Positions 35,938-45,314 of a DNA stretch of 64,000 bases are shown piece after piece (position 1 is the first letter of the stretch; the number at the start of each line of letters is the position of its first letter). This stretch comes from Bacillus thermozeamaize. Lineage in GTDB: Bacteria > Bacillota > Bacilli > ZCTH02-B2. The stretch is taken from assembly GCA_002159075.1 (NCBI GenBank), contig LZRT01000094.1, positions 1-64,000 of the forward strand, read 5' to 3'. The position numbers were made by a program, and so were the translations under genes. The notes under the pieces were generated by a model. The model had not been told where the DNA came from. It saw only the letters and a list, made by a program, of their open reading frames with translations, and ran no database searches.

Positions 35938-37386
35938 TTAAATGACAAACAAATCCATAAACTCATTGACCGCCATCTCTTCCAATGTTTTTTGGTTCAT
36001 TGACGCACGCAAGATCGCATCGACTTGTTTCCGGGGAAAACGGGATTCGAGATTTTCAACCAATTTTTCGATCAGTTTGGGAATGCCTTCTTCTCTCCGA
36101 AAACGATGCCCAATCGGATATTCGCGGACGACCTGTTCCGTTTGTGAACCATCTTTAAATCTCACTTGAACGGCGTTTGCAATCGAGCGCTTAGTCGGAT
36201 CGAGATAATCGCGGCTAAACTGTTTATTTTCCACGACGGTCATCTTTTCGCGCAGGGCATCGATCTGTGGATTGCTAGCTATGTCATCTTCGTAGTGTTC
36301 AGCGGTCAGCTCACCATAAATCAGCCCGATGGCCGTAATATATTGGATGCAATGATCACGATCCGCCGGATTGTGCAACGGTCCTGTTTTGTCAATAATG
36401 CGTATCGCCGATTCATGGGTGGTAATGATCACTTCTTCGATCTCGTCCAACCGATCTTTCACTTTCGGATGAAGCTCAATAGCACATTCTGCTGCCGTTT
36501 GCGCGTGGAATTCCGCCGGATAGGAAATTTTAAACAAAATATTTTCCATGACATACGAATCCAGTGGTTGCGCCAGCTTGATCTCTTGACCGTTGAAAAG
36601 CACATCTTGAAAGCCCCAACGGGGCGCCGACAGCGCTGTGGCGTAACCCATTTCACCCTTCATCACCATCAACGCAAGGCGAACCGCACGACTCGTCGCA
36701 TCACCAGCCGCCCATGACTTGCGTGAACCCGTATTCGGCGCATGGCGGTATGTACGCAAACTCGCTCCATCAATCCATGCGTTGGACAGCGCGTTAATGA
36801 CCTCTTCACGCCCTCCACCCAACAGTTTCGTGACAACGGCCGATGAAGCAACCTTGACAAAATGAACGTGATCGAGCCCGACTCGATTTAAACTGTTGTT
36901 TAAAGAAAGGACGCCTTGAATTTCATGCGCTTTAATCGATGCTTCGAGCACTTCCCGCACCTTCAGCGGTGCTTTCCCATTGGCGATGTTTAATCGGCTC
37001 ATATAATCCGCTACAGCCAATATACCTCCCAGGTTGTCCGATGGATGGCCCCATTCGGCAGCCAGCCACGTATCGTTGTAATCCAGCCAACGGATCATAC
37101 AACCAATATTAAAGGCACCTTGTACCGGATCGAGAACATACTGGGTTCCTGGGACCCGGCAGCCGTGAGGAACAATCGTACCCGGAACAATGGGCCCAAG
37201 TAACTTTGTGCATTCCGGGAAACGCAAAGCAAGAACCCCACAGCCAATCGAGTCCAACAGGACATAGCGCGCCGTTTCAAACGCTTCTTTACTGGTAATG
37301 GTATGACCAATGACATAATCGGCAATTTTCTCCAGCAATGCGTCAGTAGGTGGTTTAATATTATGTTTCACAGCATGCTCCGTCAT
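35938..37386 (-). CDS. prpD: 2-Methylcitrate dehydratase
   Basis: Dehydrates 2-methylcitrate to 2-methyl-cis-aconitate in propionyl-CoA breakdown. 482 residues, the usual length of the MmgE/PrpD family. [17 protein letters not shown] near 40, [20 protein letters not shown] with [16 protein letters not shown] near 95-130, and [20 protein letters not shown] near 220 are family landmarks. It stands between prpC and prpB, both on the same strand. A hairpin (GAGGGTGTTT-type, 37430-37460) lies in the gap to prpC and may affect message processing. Confidence 0.94.
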   Translation of the reverse strand: MTEHAVKHNIKPPTDALLEKIADYVIGHTITSKEAFETARYVLLDSIGCGVLALRFPECTKLLGPIVPGTIVPHGCRVPGTQYVLDPVQGAFNIGCMIRWLDYNDTWLAAEWGHPSDNLGGILAVADYMSRLNIANGKAPLKVREVLEASIKAHEIQGVLSLNNSLNRVGLDHVHFVKVASSAVVTKLLGGGREEVINALSNAWIDGASLRTYRHAPNTGSRKSWAAGDATSRAVRLALMVMKGEMGYATALSAPRWGFQDVLFNGQEIKLAQPLDSYVMENILFKISYPAEFHAQTAAECAIELHPKVKDRLDEIEEVIITTHESAIRIIDKTGPLHNPADRDHCIQYITAIGLIYGELTAEHYEDDIASNPQIDALREKMTVVENKQFSRDYLDPTKRSIANAVQVRFKDGSQTEQVVREYPIGHRFRREEGIPKLIEKLVENLESRFPRKQVDAILRASMNQKTLEEMAVNEFMDLFVI

Positions 37387-37486
37387 CTTTCCAATTCCTT
37401 TCTATTTATCATTGCGTTATGATAGTAGACGAGGGTGTTTGGGCAGAAACACCCTCTTAAGAGCGGAGTGGCAGGTGTGCTGTTCG

Positions 37487-38590
37487 TTACACCTGCAGAC
37501 CCCGTTCGCCAACATAGTGCACGCGCGGCCGAAACAACCGGTTGTTATTGTGCTGTTCGATCACATGAGCACAAAGTCCGGCCGTACGTGCACTCAAAAA
37601 AATCGGCGTATACAATGGGATGGGAATACCAAGCATGTAATAAACGGGTGCCGCATAATAATCGAGGTTGGGGTAAAGTCCTTTTTCTTCGTACATCACC
37701 TGTTCACCAACTTCGCACATTTCAAGCCAGCGATAATCCCCTTTAGCATCAGCCAATTTTTTGAGCGCCTTTTTCATTAACAGAGCCCGTGGATCCATTT
37801 TTTTCATATACACACGGTGGCCAAATCCCATAATCCTTTCTTTTCGGGCCAATTTTTCTTGGAGCAAACGTTTGACGTTTTTCTTATCCCCGGCTTCTTT
37901 GAGCATATACATGACAGCCTCATTCGCACCGCCATGCAAGTGGCCTTTCAGTGAGGCAACTGCGCCGACAAGGGCACCATACAGATCAGCATAGGTAGAA
38001 GCGATAACGCGCGCAGCAAACGTTGAGTTCGGCATTTCGTGTTCAATGTAAGCTACGAGAGAACGGTCGAAAATTTCCGCTTCCAGCTCCGTTGGCCGTT
38101 TTCCGGTCAACGTGTAGAGGAAGTTGGCACCATATGACAGTGTGGAATCGGGTTCAATGACCGGCTGTCGATGCATCATTCGCCAGCTGTGGGCGATGAT
38201 AAGCGGCGTCACACCCAGCAGCTGAACCGCCCTCCTTTTGTTGGCCGCTTCACTGCGATCCTCAAGGGTGGAATCAAACCCCGCCAACACCGAAATGCCA
38301 GTTCGCAACGCATCCATGGGGTGTGTGGAAGGGGGCAACAGTGCGAGGATATCCATGAGAGCTTTTGGTAACGTTTGTGATTCAATGATCTGTTTTTCAA
38401 ATGCGTCCCGTTGCCGTTCATCGGGTAAGGTACCCTCCAAGAGCAAATAGGCCACTTCGAGATACGTTTTCTTCTCGGCCAATTCAATCAAATCATATCC
38501 GCGCAGTACAATCTCTTCCTGCTCAACATCGAGAAAAGAGATGGCCGTTTCCGCAGCAATAACTCCTTCCAGTCCGGGACGATAGTCCAT
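37487..38590 (-). CDS. prpC: 2-Methylcitrate synthase / citrate synthase
   Basis: Condenses propionyl-CoA with oxaloacetate, the entry step of the methylcitrate cycle. The core from the ATG at 38590 (MDYRPGLEGVIAAETAISFL) is 367 residues, the normal length of PrpC/MmgD, and this ATG follows AAGGAGGGG. Citrate-synthase landmarks: LKGHLHGGANEAVMYML (catalytic His), GFGHRVYMKKMDPRA (second His), and NLDYYAAPVYYMLGIP (catalytic Asp region). The open frame continues 79 codons upstream (see next entry). First enzyme gene behind a cobalamin riboswitch, with prpD and prpB downstream. Confidence 0.92.
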   Translation of the reverse strand: MDYRPGLEGVIAAETAISFLDVEQEEIVLRGYDLIELAEKKTYLEVAYLLLEGTLPDERQRDAFEKQIIESQTLPKALMDILALLPPSTHPMDALRTGISVLAGFDSTLEDRSEAANKRRAVQLLGVTPLIIAHSWRMMHRQPVIEPDSTLSYGANFLYTLTGKRPTELEAEIFDRSLVAYIEHEMPNSTFAARVIASTYADLYGALVGAVASLKGHLHGGANEAVMYMLKEAGDKKNVKRLLQEKLARKERIMGFGHRVYMKKMDPRALLMKKALKKLADAKGDYRWLEMCEVGEQVMYEEKGLYPNLDYYAAPVYYMLGIPIPLYTPIFLSARTAGLCAHVIEQHNNNRLFRPRVHYVGERGLQV

Positions 38591-38827
38591 CCTTGTATCC
38601 CCTCCTTGTCTTTCTTCACCAAACAATTCTACTTTTGTCAGCACAAATGCCCTTTCCAAATTTTTCAAGTAGATCGTTCGTTTTTCTAAAGGCAGTTCCC
38701 GGAGGATTTCACCTTCACAACAGGCGTAAATCTCCGCAAGTGCAACTGGTTGTGGGCGAACAAAATTGTTCATCACCGCTTGTTTAAACACGTTTTTGAA
38801 ATATTCGGTTGTCCCGCGCTCCATCAT
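38591..38827 (-). other. 79-codon in-frame extension or leader ORF ahead of prpC
   Basis: An ATG at 38827 behind GAAAGGGACAAG opens a frame that joins prpC without a stop. The peptide looks coding: YFKNVFKQAVMNNFVRPQPV, AEIYACCEGEILRELPLEKR, TIYLKNLERAFVLTKVELFG. It is helical, with no known domain. Either prpC has two starts and a long N-terminal form, or a small upstream gene has become fused. Other PrpC proteins I know lack it. Confidence 0.5.
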
Positions 38828-38855
38828 TTCTTGTCCCTTTCAGTTTTTTCACATG

Positions 38856-38884
38856 AAAAAAGCATCTTCCGATGGGGAAGATGC
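38856..38884 (-). terminator. Riboswitch-controlled intrinsic terminator ahead of prpC
   Basis: On the minus strand, GCATCTTCC pairs perfectly with GGAAGATGC, followed by TTTTTT. It lies between the cobalamin riboswitch and the first start codon of prpC, as expected for an expression platform that stops transcription when the ligand binds. Confidence 0.85.
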
Positions 38885-38987
38885 AGAAAAAAGCGTAAAC
38901 GGCTAAAGCAAACGTATGCCGATTAATAGCACGTTTCGCCCGTTCTAACACCTCCCTATCCTCGTAGGTTTATGGTGTGTCATGAAA

Positions 38988-39172
38988 CAGGCAGGTCTCC
39001 TGGCTCATGTTCATCGCTCCCTGAACCTTCCCATGGAATACTCGAAACGGTTTCCACAGTGGCTCTTCTCAGGTCGCTCCCATTCACAGTGGCGGGACCG
39101 CGCCGGATTTTCACCGGACTTCCCTTTTAAGCGGGCCTAAACCAAACATTATCGTTTGACCCGCACCTGTTT
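38988..39172 (-). ncRNA. Cobalamin riboswitch controlling prpCDB
   Basis: The minus strand shows the class I cobalamin aptamer: CACCTG-side start, AAGTCCGGTGAAAATCCGGC then GCGGTCCCGCCACTGTGA (B12 box core), AACATGAGCCAGGAGACCTG and CC at the 3' end. The 5' end near 39172 (GAAACAGGTG) pairs with the CAGGCAGG region. Downstream come a terminator (38856-38884) and prpC. nrdF lies upstream and ends before it, so the riboswitch cannot control nrdIEF. A TAAAAT minus-10-like box lies at 39204-39199. Confidence 0.95.
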
Positions 39173-39301
39173 CTACACAATATGCAGTTATCGTCTCCAT
39201 TTTAACATATTCCTACTGTAAGTAAAGAACAGGTAACCTGCGATGTACTACCGATCTTTGCTTTGTTTTACTTCGTTCAGAAGTAGGGTGAGGCAGCTCG
39301 G

Positions 39302-40282
39302 CTACACCGTCTCAAACTGAAAATCTTCATCTCGCAAAGGTTCTATATTCAATGCATAAACATAACTGTTCCCTTTGACACTGAAAAAATCGTGGTTTTT
39401 CGTTTCTGTCCGCAACCCATTGAGAACAATCGGGTTAACATCTTCATCCGTTTCACTGAAGACAGGATCACGCCCGAGATTCATGAGCGCGCGATTCACA
39501 TTATATCTAACGTAGCGCAAAACGTCTTCACTTAAACCAACAGGACTGTAAATTTCCTTTGTATAATCGGCTTCAATTGCATATAGTTCATCCAACAATA
39601 TCGCTGCTTCCCGATCCGCTTCATCTTGCTGTTCTGGTGTCATTTTTTCGTAAATCTCCTGGGCGAGCATGCCAACATACGCCCCATGGATGGACTCATC
39701 CCGGATAATCAAACTAATAATTTCGCCGCTCGCGGTCAGCTTCCCTTGGCCAGCAAAGTACAAAGGATAGAAAAACCCGCTATAAAACAACAAACTTTCG
39801 AGGTAAACACTGGCGACCATCGCCATGTACAACTCATGCTTGCTTACTGTCTTTTTCAACAATGCCTGATAACGATCTGCGATCAACTTCGCTTTCCTTT
39901 GCAGTAGAGGATGATTTTTAATCCATTGGAAAATCTCCTGAATTTCTTCTTCCGTGCAAAGCGTCGTAAAAATGTGGCTGTAACTTTTGGCGTGAATTTG
40001 TTCCATCATCCCCATAAACGATAAAACCGTTTTCCGCTGGAGCTCGTCCACATGGGTTAAAATCATCGGCATTCCTTCATTCCCCTGCTCCGTGTCCAGC
40101 AGGGTGAGACCACCTAGCACACGAATATATGCCTGCTTTTCTTCTGGACGAAGGGTATCCCACGTCTTTAAATCGCTGGATACGGCAATCTCATCCGGGG
40201 TCCAAAACTGAGCAATGTTTTGCCGCAAAAACTCTTCCGTATAATCGTCGACCGGACTGTTCCAATTCACGGCCTCGAGCAT
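39302..40282 (-). CDS. nrdF: Ribonucleotide reductase class Ib, beta subunit
   Basis: Radical-generating subunit holding a dimanganese or diiron centre and tyrosyl radical. 326 residues. Metal ligands and radical site are in LDTEQGNEGM, MEQIHAKSYSHIF (E, H; Tyr nearby) and RDESIHGAYVG (E, H). It follows nrdE by 33 bases. A B12-independent, oxygen-requiring reductase activated through NrdI. Confidence 0.95.
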   Translation of the reverse strand: MLEAVNWNSPVDDYTEEFLRQNIAQFWTPDEIAVSSDLKTWDTLRPEEKQAYIRVLGGLTLLDTEQGNEGMPMILTHVDELQRKTVLSFMGMMEQIHAKSYSHIFTTLCTEEEIQEIFQWIKNHPLLQRKAKLIADRYQALLKKTVSKHELYMAMVASVYLESLLFYSGFFYPLYFAGQGKLTASGEIISLIIRDESIHGAYVGMLAQEIYEKMTPEQQDEADREAAILLDELYAIEADYTKEIYSPVGLSEDVLRYVRYNVNRALMNLGRDPVFSETDEDVNPIVLNGLRTETKNHDFFSVKGNSYVYALNIEPLRDEDFQFETV

Positions 40283-40315
40283 GGTATTCCTCCTTACATT
40301 TCTGTGCCTGTTCTT

Positions 40316-42400
40316 TTACACTGCACAAGCAGTGCACTCAGATACGTCAATGAGCCGGTTGCGCGTGTAGTACAACGACTTTAAACCCTTGTGGTGAGCA
40401 TAAGCGTACAACCGAACGAGTTCCCGGGTACTTGTATTGCTGTTCACGTACAGAACCGTGCTGACCCCTTGGTCGACGTGACGCTGAATCTCCGCGATTA
40501 AATCGATTAATTTGTACTGGTCCATATCAAAAGCAGATTTGTAATACCAACGGTTTTCTGGTGAAAGATACGGCATCGGGTAATACGTCGTTGAGTTAGC
40601 ATACGTCCTCGTCTCTACGATATCCACCACTGGCATGACGCTGGATGTAGCATTTTGAATATAGCTAATGGATTGCGTCGGAGCGATGGCCAAGCGGTAG
40701 GCATTATACAGTCCGTAACGCTGCACATCTTCTTTTAGCCGTCTCCAATCATCCGGTGTCGGAATGTCTATTCCGGCAAACAATTGCTTCACCTTTTCTG
40801 TTCGAGGAGAAAAGTCTTCCTCTAAGTACGGTTTAAAATACGTACCTTTGGCATACTCACTCTTATTAAAATCTTTAAATGTCTCCCCCCGCACTCGGGC
40901 AATTTCACAACTCTTTTCCAGAGAATAGTAATTCATCATCATGAAAAAGGTACGGACAAAGTCTTTTGCTTCTTCACTTTCATACTGTATTTTGTTCTTC
41001 GCAAAATAGCCGTGCAAGTTCATTGCACCCAAGCCGACGGCATGCAATTCTTGGTTCGCTTTCTTTACACTCGGCGCATTGGAAATCCTCGTCATATCCG
41101 ACACAGCTGTCAACGCTTCAATTCCGACGTGAACGGAATCGCGTATTTTCCCTGACTCCATCACATTGACAATATTGAGGGAGCCCAAAATGCAGCTGAC
41201 ATCCCGACGAATGTTGTCTTTCTCGTCATAATCGTTAATTTCTGACGTCTCCTGCAGCTGAAATATTTCTGTGCACAAATTAGACATTTTGATGCGTCCA
41301 ATATCTTTCAGCGCATGAACGGCATTGGCATTGTCTATAAAAACGAGATACGGATAACCGGATTGCATTTGTGTCACAGCAATTTTTGTCAACATTTCCC
41401 GGGCATCCAAACGTTTCTTCTTTACTTGCTCGTTTCGGATGAGTTCGTCGTACATTTCATTCATATCCATATCATCAAGATGTTGTCCGTACGCCCGGTA
41501 AACCGAGTAAGGAGCAAATACGTAATAGGGTTCATTTTTTGCTGCTAGTTCAAAAAACTTGCTTGGCACGATAACCCCAATCGCTAGGGATTTAAGTCGT
41601 ATTTTCTCATCGGCGTTGATTTTCTTCGTGTCCAAAAAATCGACGATGTCCCAATGAAAAATGTTTAAGTACGCCGCACCGGCGCCTTTGCGCTGTCCAA
41701 GTTGATCCGCATATGAAAACGCGTCTTCCAACAGCTTGGCCACTGGAATGACCCCGCTGGCCGCCCCCTCGATTTCCTTAATCGGCTCACCCCGTGCCCG
41801 CAATTTGGACAAATTTAACGCAACTCCCCCACCTATTTTCGACAATTGCATGGAAGTATTGATGTTGAATCCAATAGAATTGAGTGTGTCATCCATCTCC
41901 AAGAGAAAACAGGACACCATCTCACCTCGGCGTTTCCTCCCTGCATTCATGAACGTTGGTGTCGCCGGTTGGTACCGCTGTTCCATCATCGCTCGAACAA
42001 GACGCATCGCTTGCTCCCTATCACCCCTTCCTAAAAAAAGAGCGACGATGGACACGCGATCTTCATATCGTTCCAAATAATGCGCTTTATCGTTCGTCTT
42101 CAATGCGTAATCCTGGTAAAATTTCGATGCCGCCATGTACGATTTAAATTTGAAGTTATAAGAGTACGCCGTTTCAAACACTTCTTTCACTTGCGCTTCA
42201 CTATAGTCCGCAAAAACGTTGTAGTAATAACCATGTTCTACCATATAGCGAACTTTTTCCATCACCGAATCAAACGGGAGCATGTTTTTCTCCACTTCTC
42301 TCATGAACTCGTCTACCGCTTCTTGATCTTTTTCTAATTGATAAAATCCGTCTTTCATCAACATCATTTCATTGTTTAATTCAATATGCCGACTGGCCAT
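40316..42400 (-). CDS. nrdE: Ribonucleotide reductase class Ib, alpha subunit
   Basis: Catalytic subunit reducing ribonucleoside diphosphates. 694 residues, the usual NrdE length. Landmarks: the first active-site Cys in EMVSCFLLEMDDTLNSI near 170, the radical-Cys loop KMSNLCTEIFQLQETSE near 380, the radical-transfer tyrosines near the C-terminus, and the C-terminal redox pair in SECTACAV. It overlaps nrdI by 25 bases. There is no N-terminal ATP cone, as expected for class Ib. Confidence 0.96.
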   Translation of the reverse strand: MASRHIELNNEMMLMKDGFYQLEKDQEAVDEFMREVEKNMLPFDSVMEKVRYMVEHGYYYNVFADYSEAQVKEVFETAYSYNFKFKSYMAASKFYQDYALKTNDKAHYLERYEDRVSIVALFLGRGDREQAMRLVRAMMEQRYQPATPTFMNAGRKRRGEMVSCFLLEMDDTLNSIGFNINTSMQLSKIGGGVALNLSKLRARGEPIKEIEGAASGVIPVAKLLEDAFSYADQLGQRKGAGAAYLNIFHWDIVDFLDTKKINADEKIRLKSLAIGVIVPSKFFELAAKNEPYYVFAPYSVYRAYGQHLDDMDMNEMYDELIRNEQVKKKRLDAREMLTKIAVTQMQSGYPYLVFIDNANAVHALKDIGRIKMSNLCTEIFQLQETSEINDYDEKDNIRRDVSCILGSLNIVNVMESGKIRDSVHVGIEALTAVSDMTRISNAPSVKKANQELHAVGLGAMNLHGYFAKNKIQYESEEAKDFVRTFFMMMNYYSLEKSCEIARVRGETFKDFNKSEYAKGTYFKPYLEEDFSPRTEKVKQLFAGIDIPTPDDWRRLKEDVQRYGLYNAYRLAIAPTQSISYIQNATSSVMPVVDIVETRTYANSTTYYPMPYLSPENRWYYKSAFDMDQYKLIDLIAEIQRHVDQGVSTVLYVNSNTSTRELVRLYAYAHHKGLKSLYYTRNRLIDVSECTACAV

Positions 42401-42753
42401 AACGCGTCTACCCTTTCTTTAAATTGTTTTACATCCTCATCAGTCCCAGATAACTCAAATTTTAAAAGAATCGGTACGCCATACGTTTGCGCAATGACAT
42501 CAGCACTGTGGGCAAATAAACGCCCCCAGTTGCGGTTCCCGCTCGCCGCAACAGCCACCAAATGGCGGTGGTTTCGTTCCAAAAAGGTTAATACCTTTTT
42601 TGGTACTTGCCCGAAGCCGTCTGTGTACGTCACAAGGACAAAAGGGTAGTCGACTATCATTTCATCATCGTTTATTGCAACAACGTCCATATGTAATTTA
42701 CGGATAAACCTGCGGACATTTCCTGTCCTGGAAGCATAAACGACTTGCACCAT
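42376..42753 (-). CDS. nrdI: Flavodoxin-like NrdI, activator of NrdF
   Basis: Small flavoprotein that supplies the oxidant for assembling the Mn2-tyrosyl radical in NrdF. 125 residues from the ATG at 42753 behind AGGAGG. VQVVYASRTGNVRRFIRKL is the FMN phosphate loop, LVTYTDGFGQVPKKV and VAASGNRNWG the flavin-binding loops. First gene of nrdI-nrdE-nrdF. Confidence 0.95.
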   Translation of the reverse strand: MVQVVYASRTGNVRRFIRKLHMDVVAINDDEMIVDYPFVLVTYTDGFGQVPKKVLTFLERNHRHLVAVAASGNRNWGRLFAHSADVIAQTYGVPILLKFELSGTDEDVKQFKERVDALWPVGILN

Positions 42754-42836
42754 ATCACGCCTCCTGATGTAATAAAAGTAAAAAGTGCCATTCATGAAAC
42801 AAGAAAGAAACGCAACCGACAAGAAAGTTACAATAA

Positions 42837-42883
42837 AATCAACATATGGTTTATGTCGAAGTATAACATACTACATATTGTGT
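42837..42883 (-). promoter_or_regulatory. Pair of NrdR-like boxes upstream of nrdI
   Basis: On the minus strand, ACACAATATGTAGTAT (42883-42868) matches the NrdR consensus well, and AAACCATATGTTGATT (42852-42837) more weakly. Their centres are exactly 31 bases apart, the three-turn spacing typical of NrdR box pairs. NrdR would repress nrdIEF when deoxynucleotides are plentiful. Confidence 0.6.
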
Positions 42884-43029
42884 TTAATTGCAAGCATTTC
42901 GTTTAACTACCATGGACAGCAGTTGCAATCACATAAAAAACAAGGTAATGCAATTAACGTCGGAATATTCCGATATAATTATAGAAAAAAGTGGCCTATC
43001 GCCGTTACCGGAAAACAACATCGTATTTG

Positions 43030-43754
43030 TGTCTATGAATCGAACCGTTCCCGCTGTGGTGCGAAGTATAAGCTGATCCAGACCACGGATTTCATTCATT
43101 TTGCCGTGCAGAAGATCCGTGATGATCACTGGTCTCCGGATGCCGTTTGCGGCTATGCCAAGACCCAGCGCTTGTTCGATGGTGAATGGGTTTGCACCAA
43201 GACCCTGTACCGCTATATCGACCTTGGTCTGCTTCCAATCAAGAACATCGATCTGCCTTTGAAAGTGTCCCGCAACACCAAGAAAAAGCGAACACGGCAA
43301 CATAAGAAGATGCTAGGCACAAGCATTGAACAACGCCCCCGGCATATCGATGAACGTCTGGAATAATGCGTGAAACAGGCCTTACAGGAATTGAAGCAAC
43401 AGTATGGATCCGTATTCTCAACCGTGTTCAAAACGGTCACATCAGACAATGGAGCTGAATTCAGTGAACTCAGCCAGGCTATCGAATGCGAGGTGTATTA
43501 CACACATCCTTATACATCATGTGAACGAGGGACCAATGAACGCCACAACGGACTCATTCGTCGATTTATTCCAAAAGGCAAGTCCATGGATGATATCGAT
43601 CCGTCGCTCATTATCTATGTAGAGAACTGGTGTAACACCCTCCCAAGGAAGATCCTGGAATATCGTTTACCGAACGATGCGTTTAATGAAGAGTTACGAA
43701 ACTTGGCTTTATCATAACCATATTTTGGATTACTGTGAGTTGTTGCATTTAATA
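43030..43754 (+). mobile_element. IS30-family element, 5'-truncated second copy
   Basis: Begins abruptly at GTGTCTATGAATCG, corresponding to 29763 of the first copy, and runs to the right inverted repeat TGTTGCATTTAAT (43742-43754). I see only two base differences from the first copy. It has the same TAA and the same internal deletion, so the deletion predates the duplication. The left part, including the helix-turn-helix, is missing. Direct orientation relative to the copy at 29448. Confidence 0.88.
43031..43717 (+). pseudogene. IS30 transposase remnant
   Basis: Two open pieces: YESNRSRCGAKYKLIQTTDF to EQRPRHIDERLE (ending 43366) and VKQALQELKQQYGSV to the end (43370-43717) with SDNGAEF and NERHNGLIRRF. 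The first catalytic Asp region is missing, as in the other copy. Confidence 0.85.
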
Positions 43755-43756
43755 TG

Positions 43757-45302
43757 AGGCTTTTGCAAAATAGCCATTTTTACATGATGAAAAGACGGGT
43801 TTACAACTAACTTGGCCAGTTCAATCAGGATAACGAGTAGCCAAGTGTTAAATATCGTCCCGTTTTGAGCGATAAGACCCAAAAAGGGCATACGTGTCCC
43901 TTGGCGCTGTCGAGCGATTTTTTATCAGTGACTTTTCTGTTGAAACGTTAAGCGGCTTGCCCCTTTTCGGCTTTATTTAGAAAGTGCGCCGCTAAACGAC
44001 TGAGCAAAATCGCTGTACAAGAAAGGTACTGTGCTGTGACCACCTTTTTAATTCCGCGCACCGTGAGGTCATTGGCTCCCAACCTTTCTTTCTGCAGGGA
44101 AAAAGTTCGTTCAACTGCGGTTCGTTGATGATACAATTGCTGCCATAGACGACTCCCGCGATGGGGAAGGACAAAGCGGCGCGGGTCTTCACTCACACAT
44201 TTTTTCACCACCATGCCATAGTTGGATGATGAGCACCAGCTCATCCCAAAAGGACAATCTACATGGCCTGTCGCATGAGGACATCGAAACTTGAGTGTTT
44301 TTGTTCGCGTATCGCTTCCCCAATAGGTCATCGAAAAACCGGCTGAACAGATTGGCGTCCCTTGAAAGGTGATCCCTTCCGGCGGCTCCTTTGCCCTTCG
44401 TAAATTCAAGGGGATGATAGCCTGAGCCTGATGTTCCAAGGCAAAACGATAAATGTCCTGGATGTCATACCCTGCATCCATGAGATAGTATTTGGGCTTG
44501 GCCCATGCCTCTTTGACCTGCTCCAGCACTTGCCGCATCAGGGGGATCGCCATTTGCGAATCATGAACATGGGCTGGCGTCACTTCTAACGCCAGTGGCA
44601 GACCGGTATCCGCATCAACGGCCAGATGCAGTTTGTAACCAAACCAAGTGACTTGATTCCCGTGGCTATCCAATTTGGAGCCCCAAGTCGGATGCTGGCC
44701 GTCCTGAATGGTTTTGGATTTGGGGACCGCTTTTTCATAGGCGTCGATTTCACTGCTGTCAATGGCCACCTTTTCCCCCACGATGAGCCCTTCCCGACGA
44801 CAGACATCTACCAAGTAACGGAAAATCCTTTCGGGAAGACGCTGATTCGTCAACCGTTGAAAGAAACGGCTGAAAGTCGAAACTGAAGGAGGCTCTTCAT
44901 CGATACCGAAACCACAATAGTAACGAAACCGCAAATCCGATTTCAGGCGACTGACCAATTTGGTGAAAGTGGGAATCTCTTCGCACAAACCGGCTAACAA
45001 AGCCCGCAACATGGATTCTGTATCTCGTCCCTTCCGCCCGAGGGGTGAAGATTTTCTCAATTCCTTCACAAAAGGGGTCAGGTCTAAGGCAGCAAATAAC
45101 GCGGGATATTTTTGTTTTGGTTCAAGATCCATCAAATTCTTCAAAGGAAAAAAGGCTTCCTTGTAGAATATACATAGTAGCTTCATCCCTTCCTTTTGGT
45201 AAATAGTGCGCTACTATTTAATTCTACAAGAAGGGGTGAAGCCCTTTTTATACCATGTAAAAATCCAATGATGGTAAGGCTTGTAAGTTATGCAAAAGCC
45301 TC
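43757..45302 (-). mobile_element. Intact insertion sequence with DDE transposase (IS5/IS1182 type)
   Basis: Terminal inverted repeats GAGGCTTTTGCA (43757-43768) and TGCAAAAGCCTC (45291-45302) enclose a single transposase gene, about 1546 bases. It abuts the right end of the IS30 copy with two bases between, so it inserted at or next to that end. No clear target duplication was found. Confidence 0.88.
43948..45186 (-). CDS. DDE transposase (DUF772 plus DDE_Tnp_1 type)
   Basis: 412 residues, full length. The N-terminal half (LRALLAGLCEEIPTFTKLVS, then FGIDEEPPSVSTFSRFFQRL) is the DUF772-like helical domain. VAIDSSEIDAYEKAVPK near 140 gives the first Asp, YYLMDAGYDIQDIYRF near 230 the second, and YHQRTAVERTFSLQKERLG near 365 the Glu. 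A cysteine cluster (FRCPHATGHVDCPFG) lies in between. The start follows AAGGAAGGG. It appears active. Family placement between IS5 and IS1182 is uncertain. Confidence 0.88.
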   Translation of the reverse strand: MKLLCIFYKEAFFPLKNLMDLEPKQKYPALFAALDLTPFVKELRKSSPLGRKGRDTESMLRALLAGLCEEIPTFTKLVSRLKSDLRFRYYCGFGIDEEPPSVSTFSRFFQRLTNQRLPERIFRYLVDVCRREGLIVGEKVAIDSSEIDAYEKAVPKSKTIQDGQHPTWGSKLDSHGNQVTWFGYKLHLAVDADTGLPLALEVTPAHVHDSQMAIPLMRQVLEQVKEAWAKPKYYLMDAGYDIQDIYRFALEHQAQAIIPLNLRRAKEPPEGITFQGTPICSAGFSMTYWGSDTRTKTLKFRCPHATGHVDCPFGMSWCSSSNYGMVVKKCVSEDPRRFVLPHRGSRLWQQLYHQRTAVERTFSLQKERLGANDLTVRGIKKVVTAQYLSCTAILLSRLAAHFLNKAEKGQAA

Positions 45303-45314
45303 AACATTAATAAA

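Noticed and set aside
38988-39301. Cobalamin riboswitch as regulator of nrdIEF
   Set aside because: It reads on the minus strand and lies downstream of nrdF, so it can only act on prpC.
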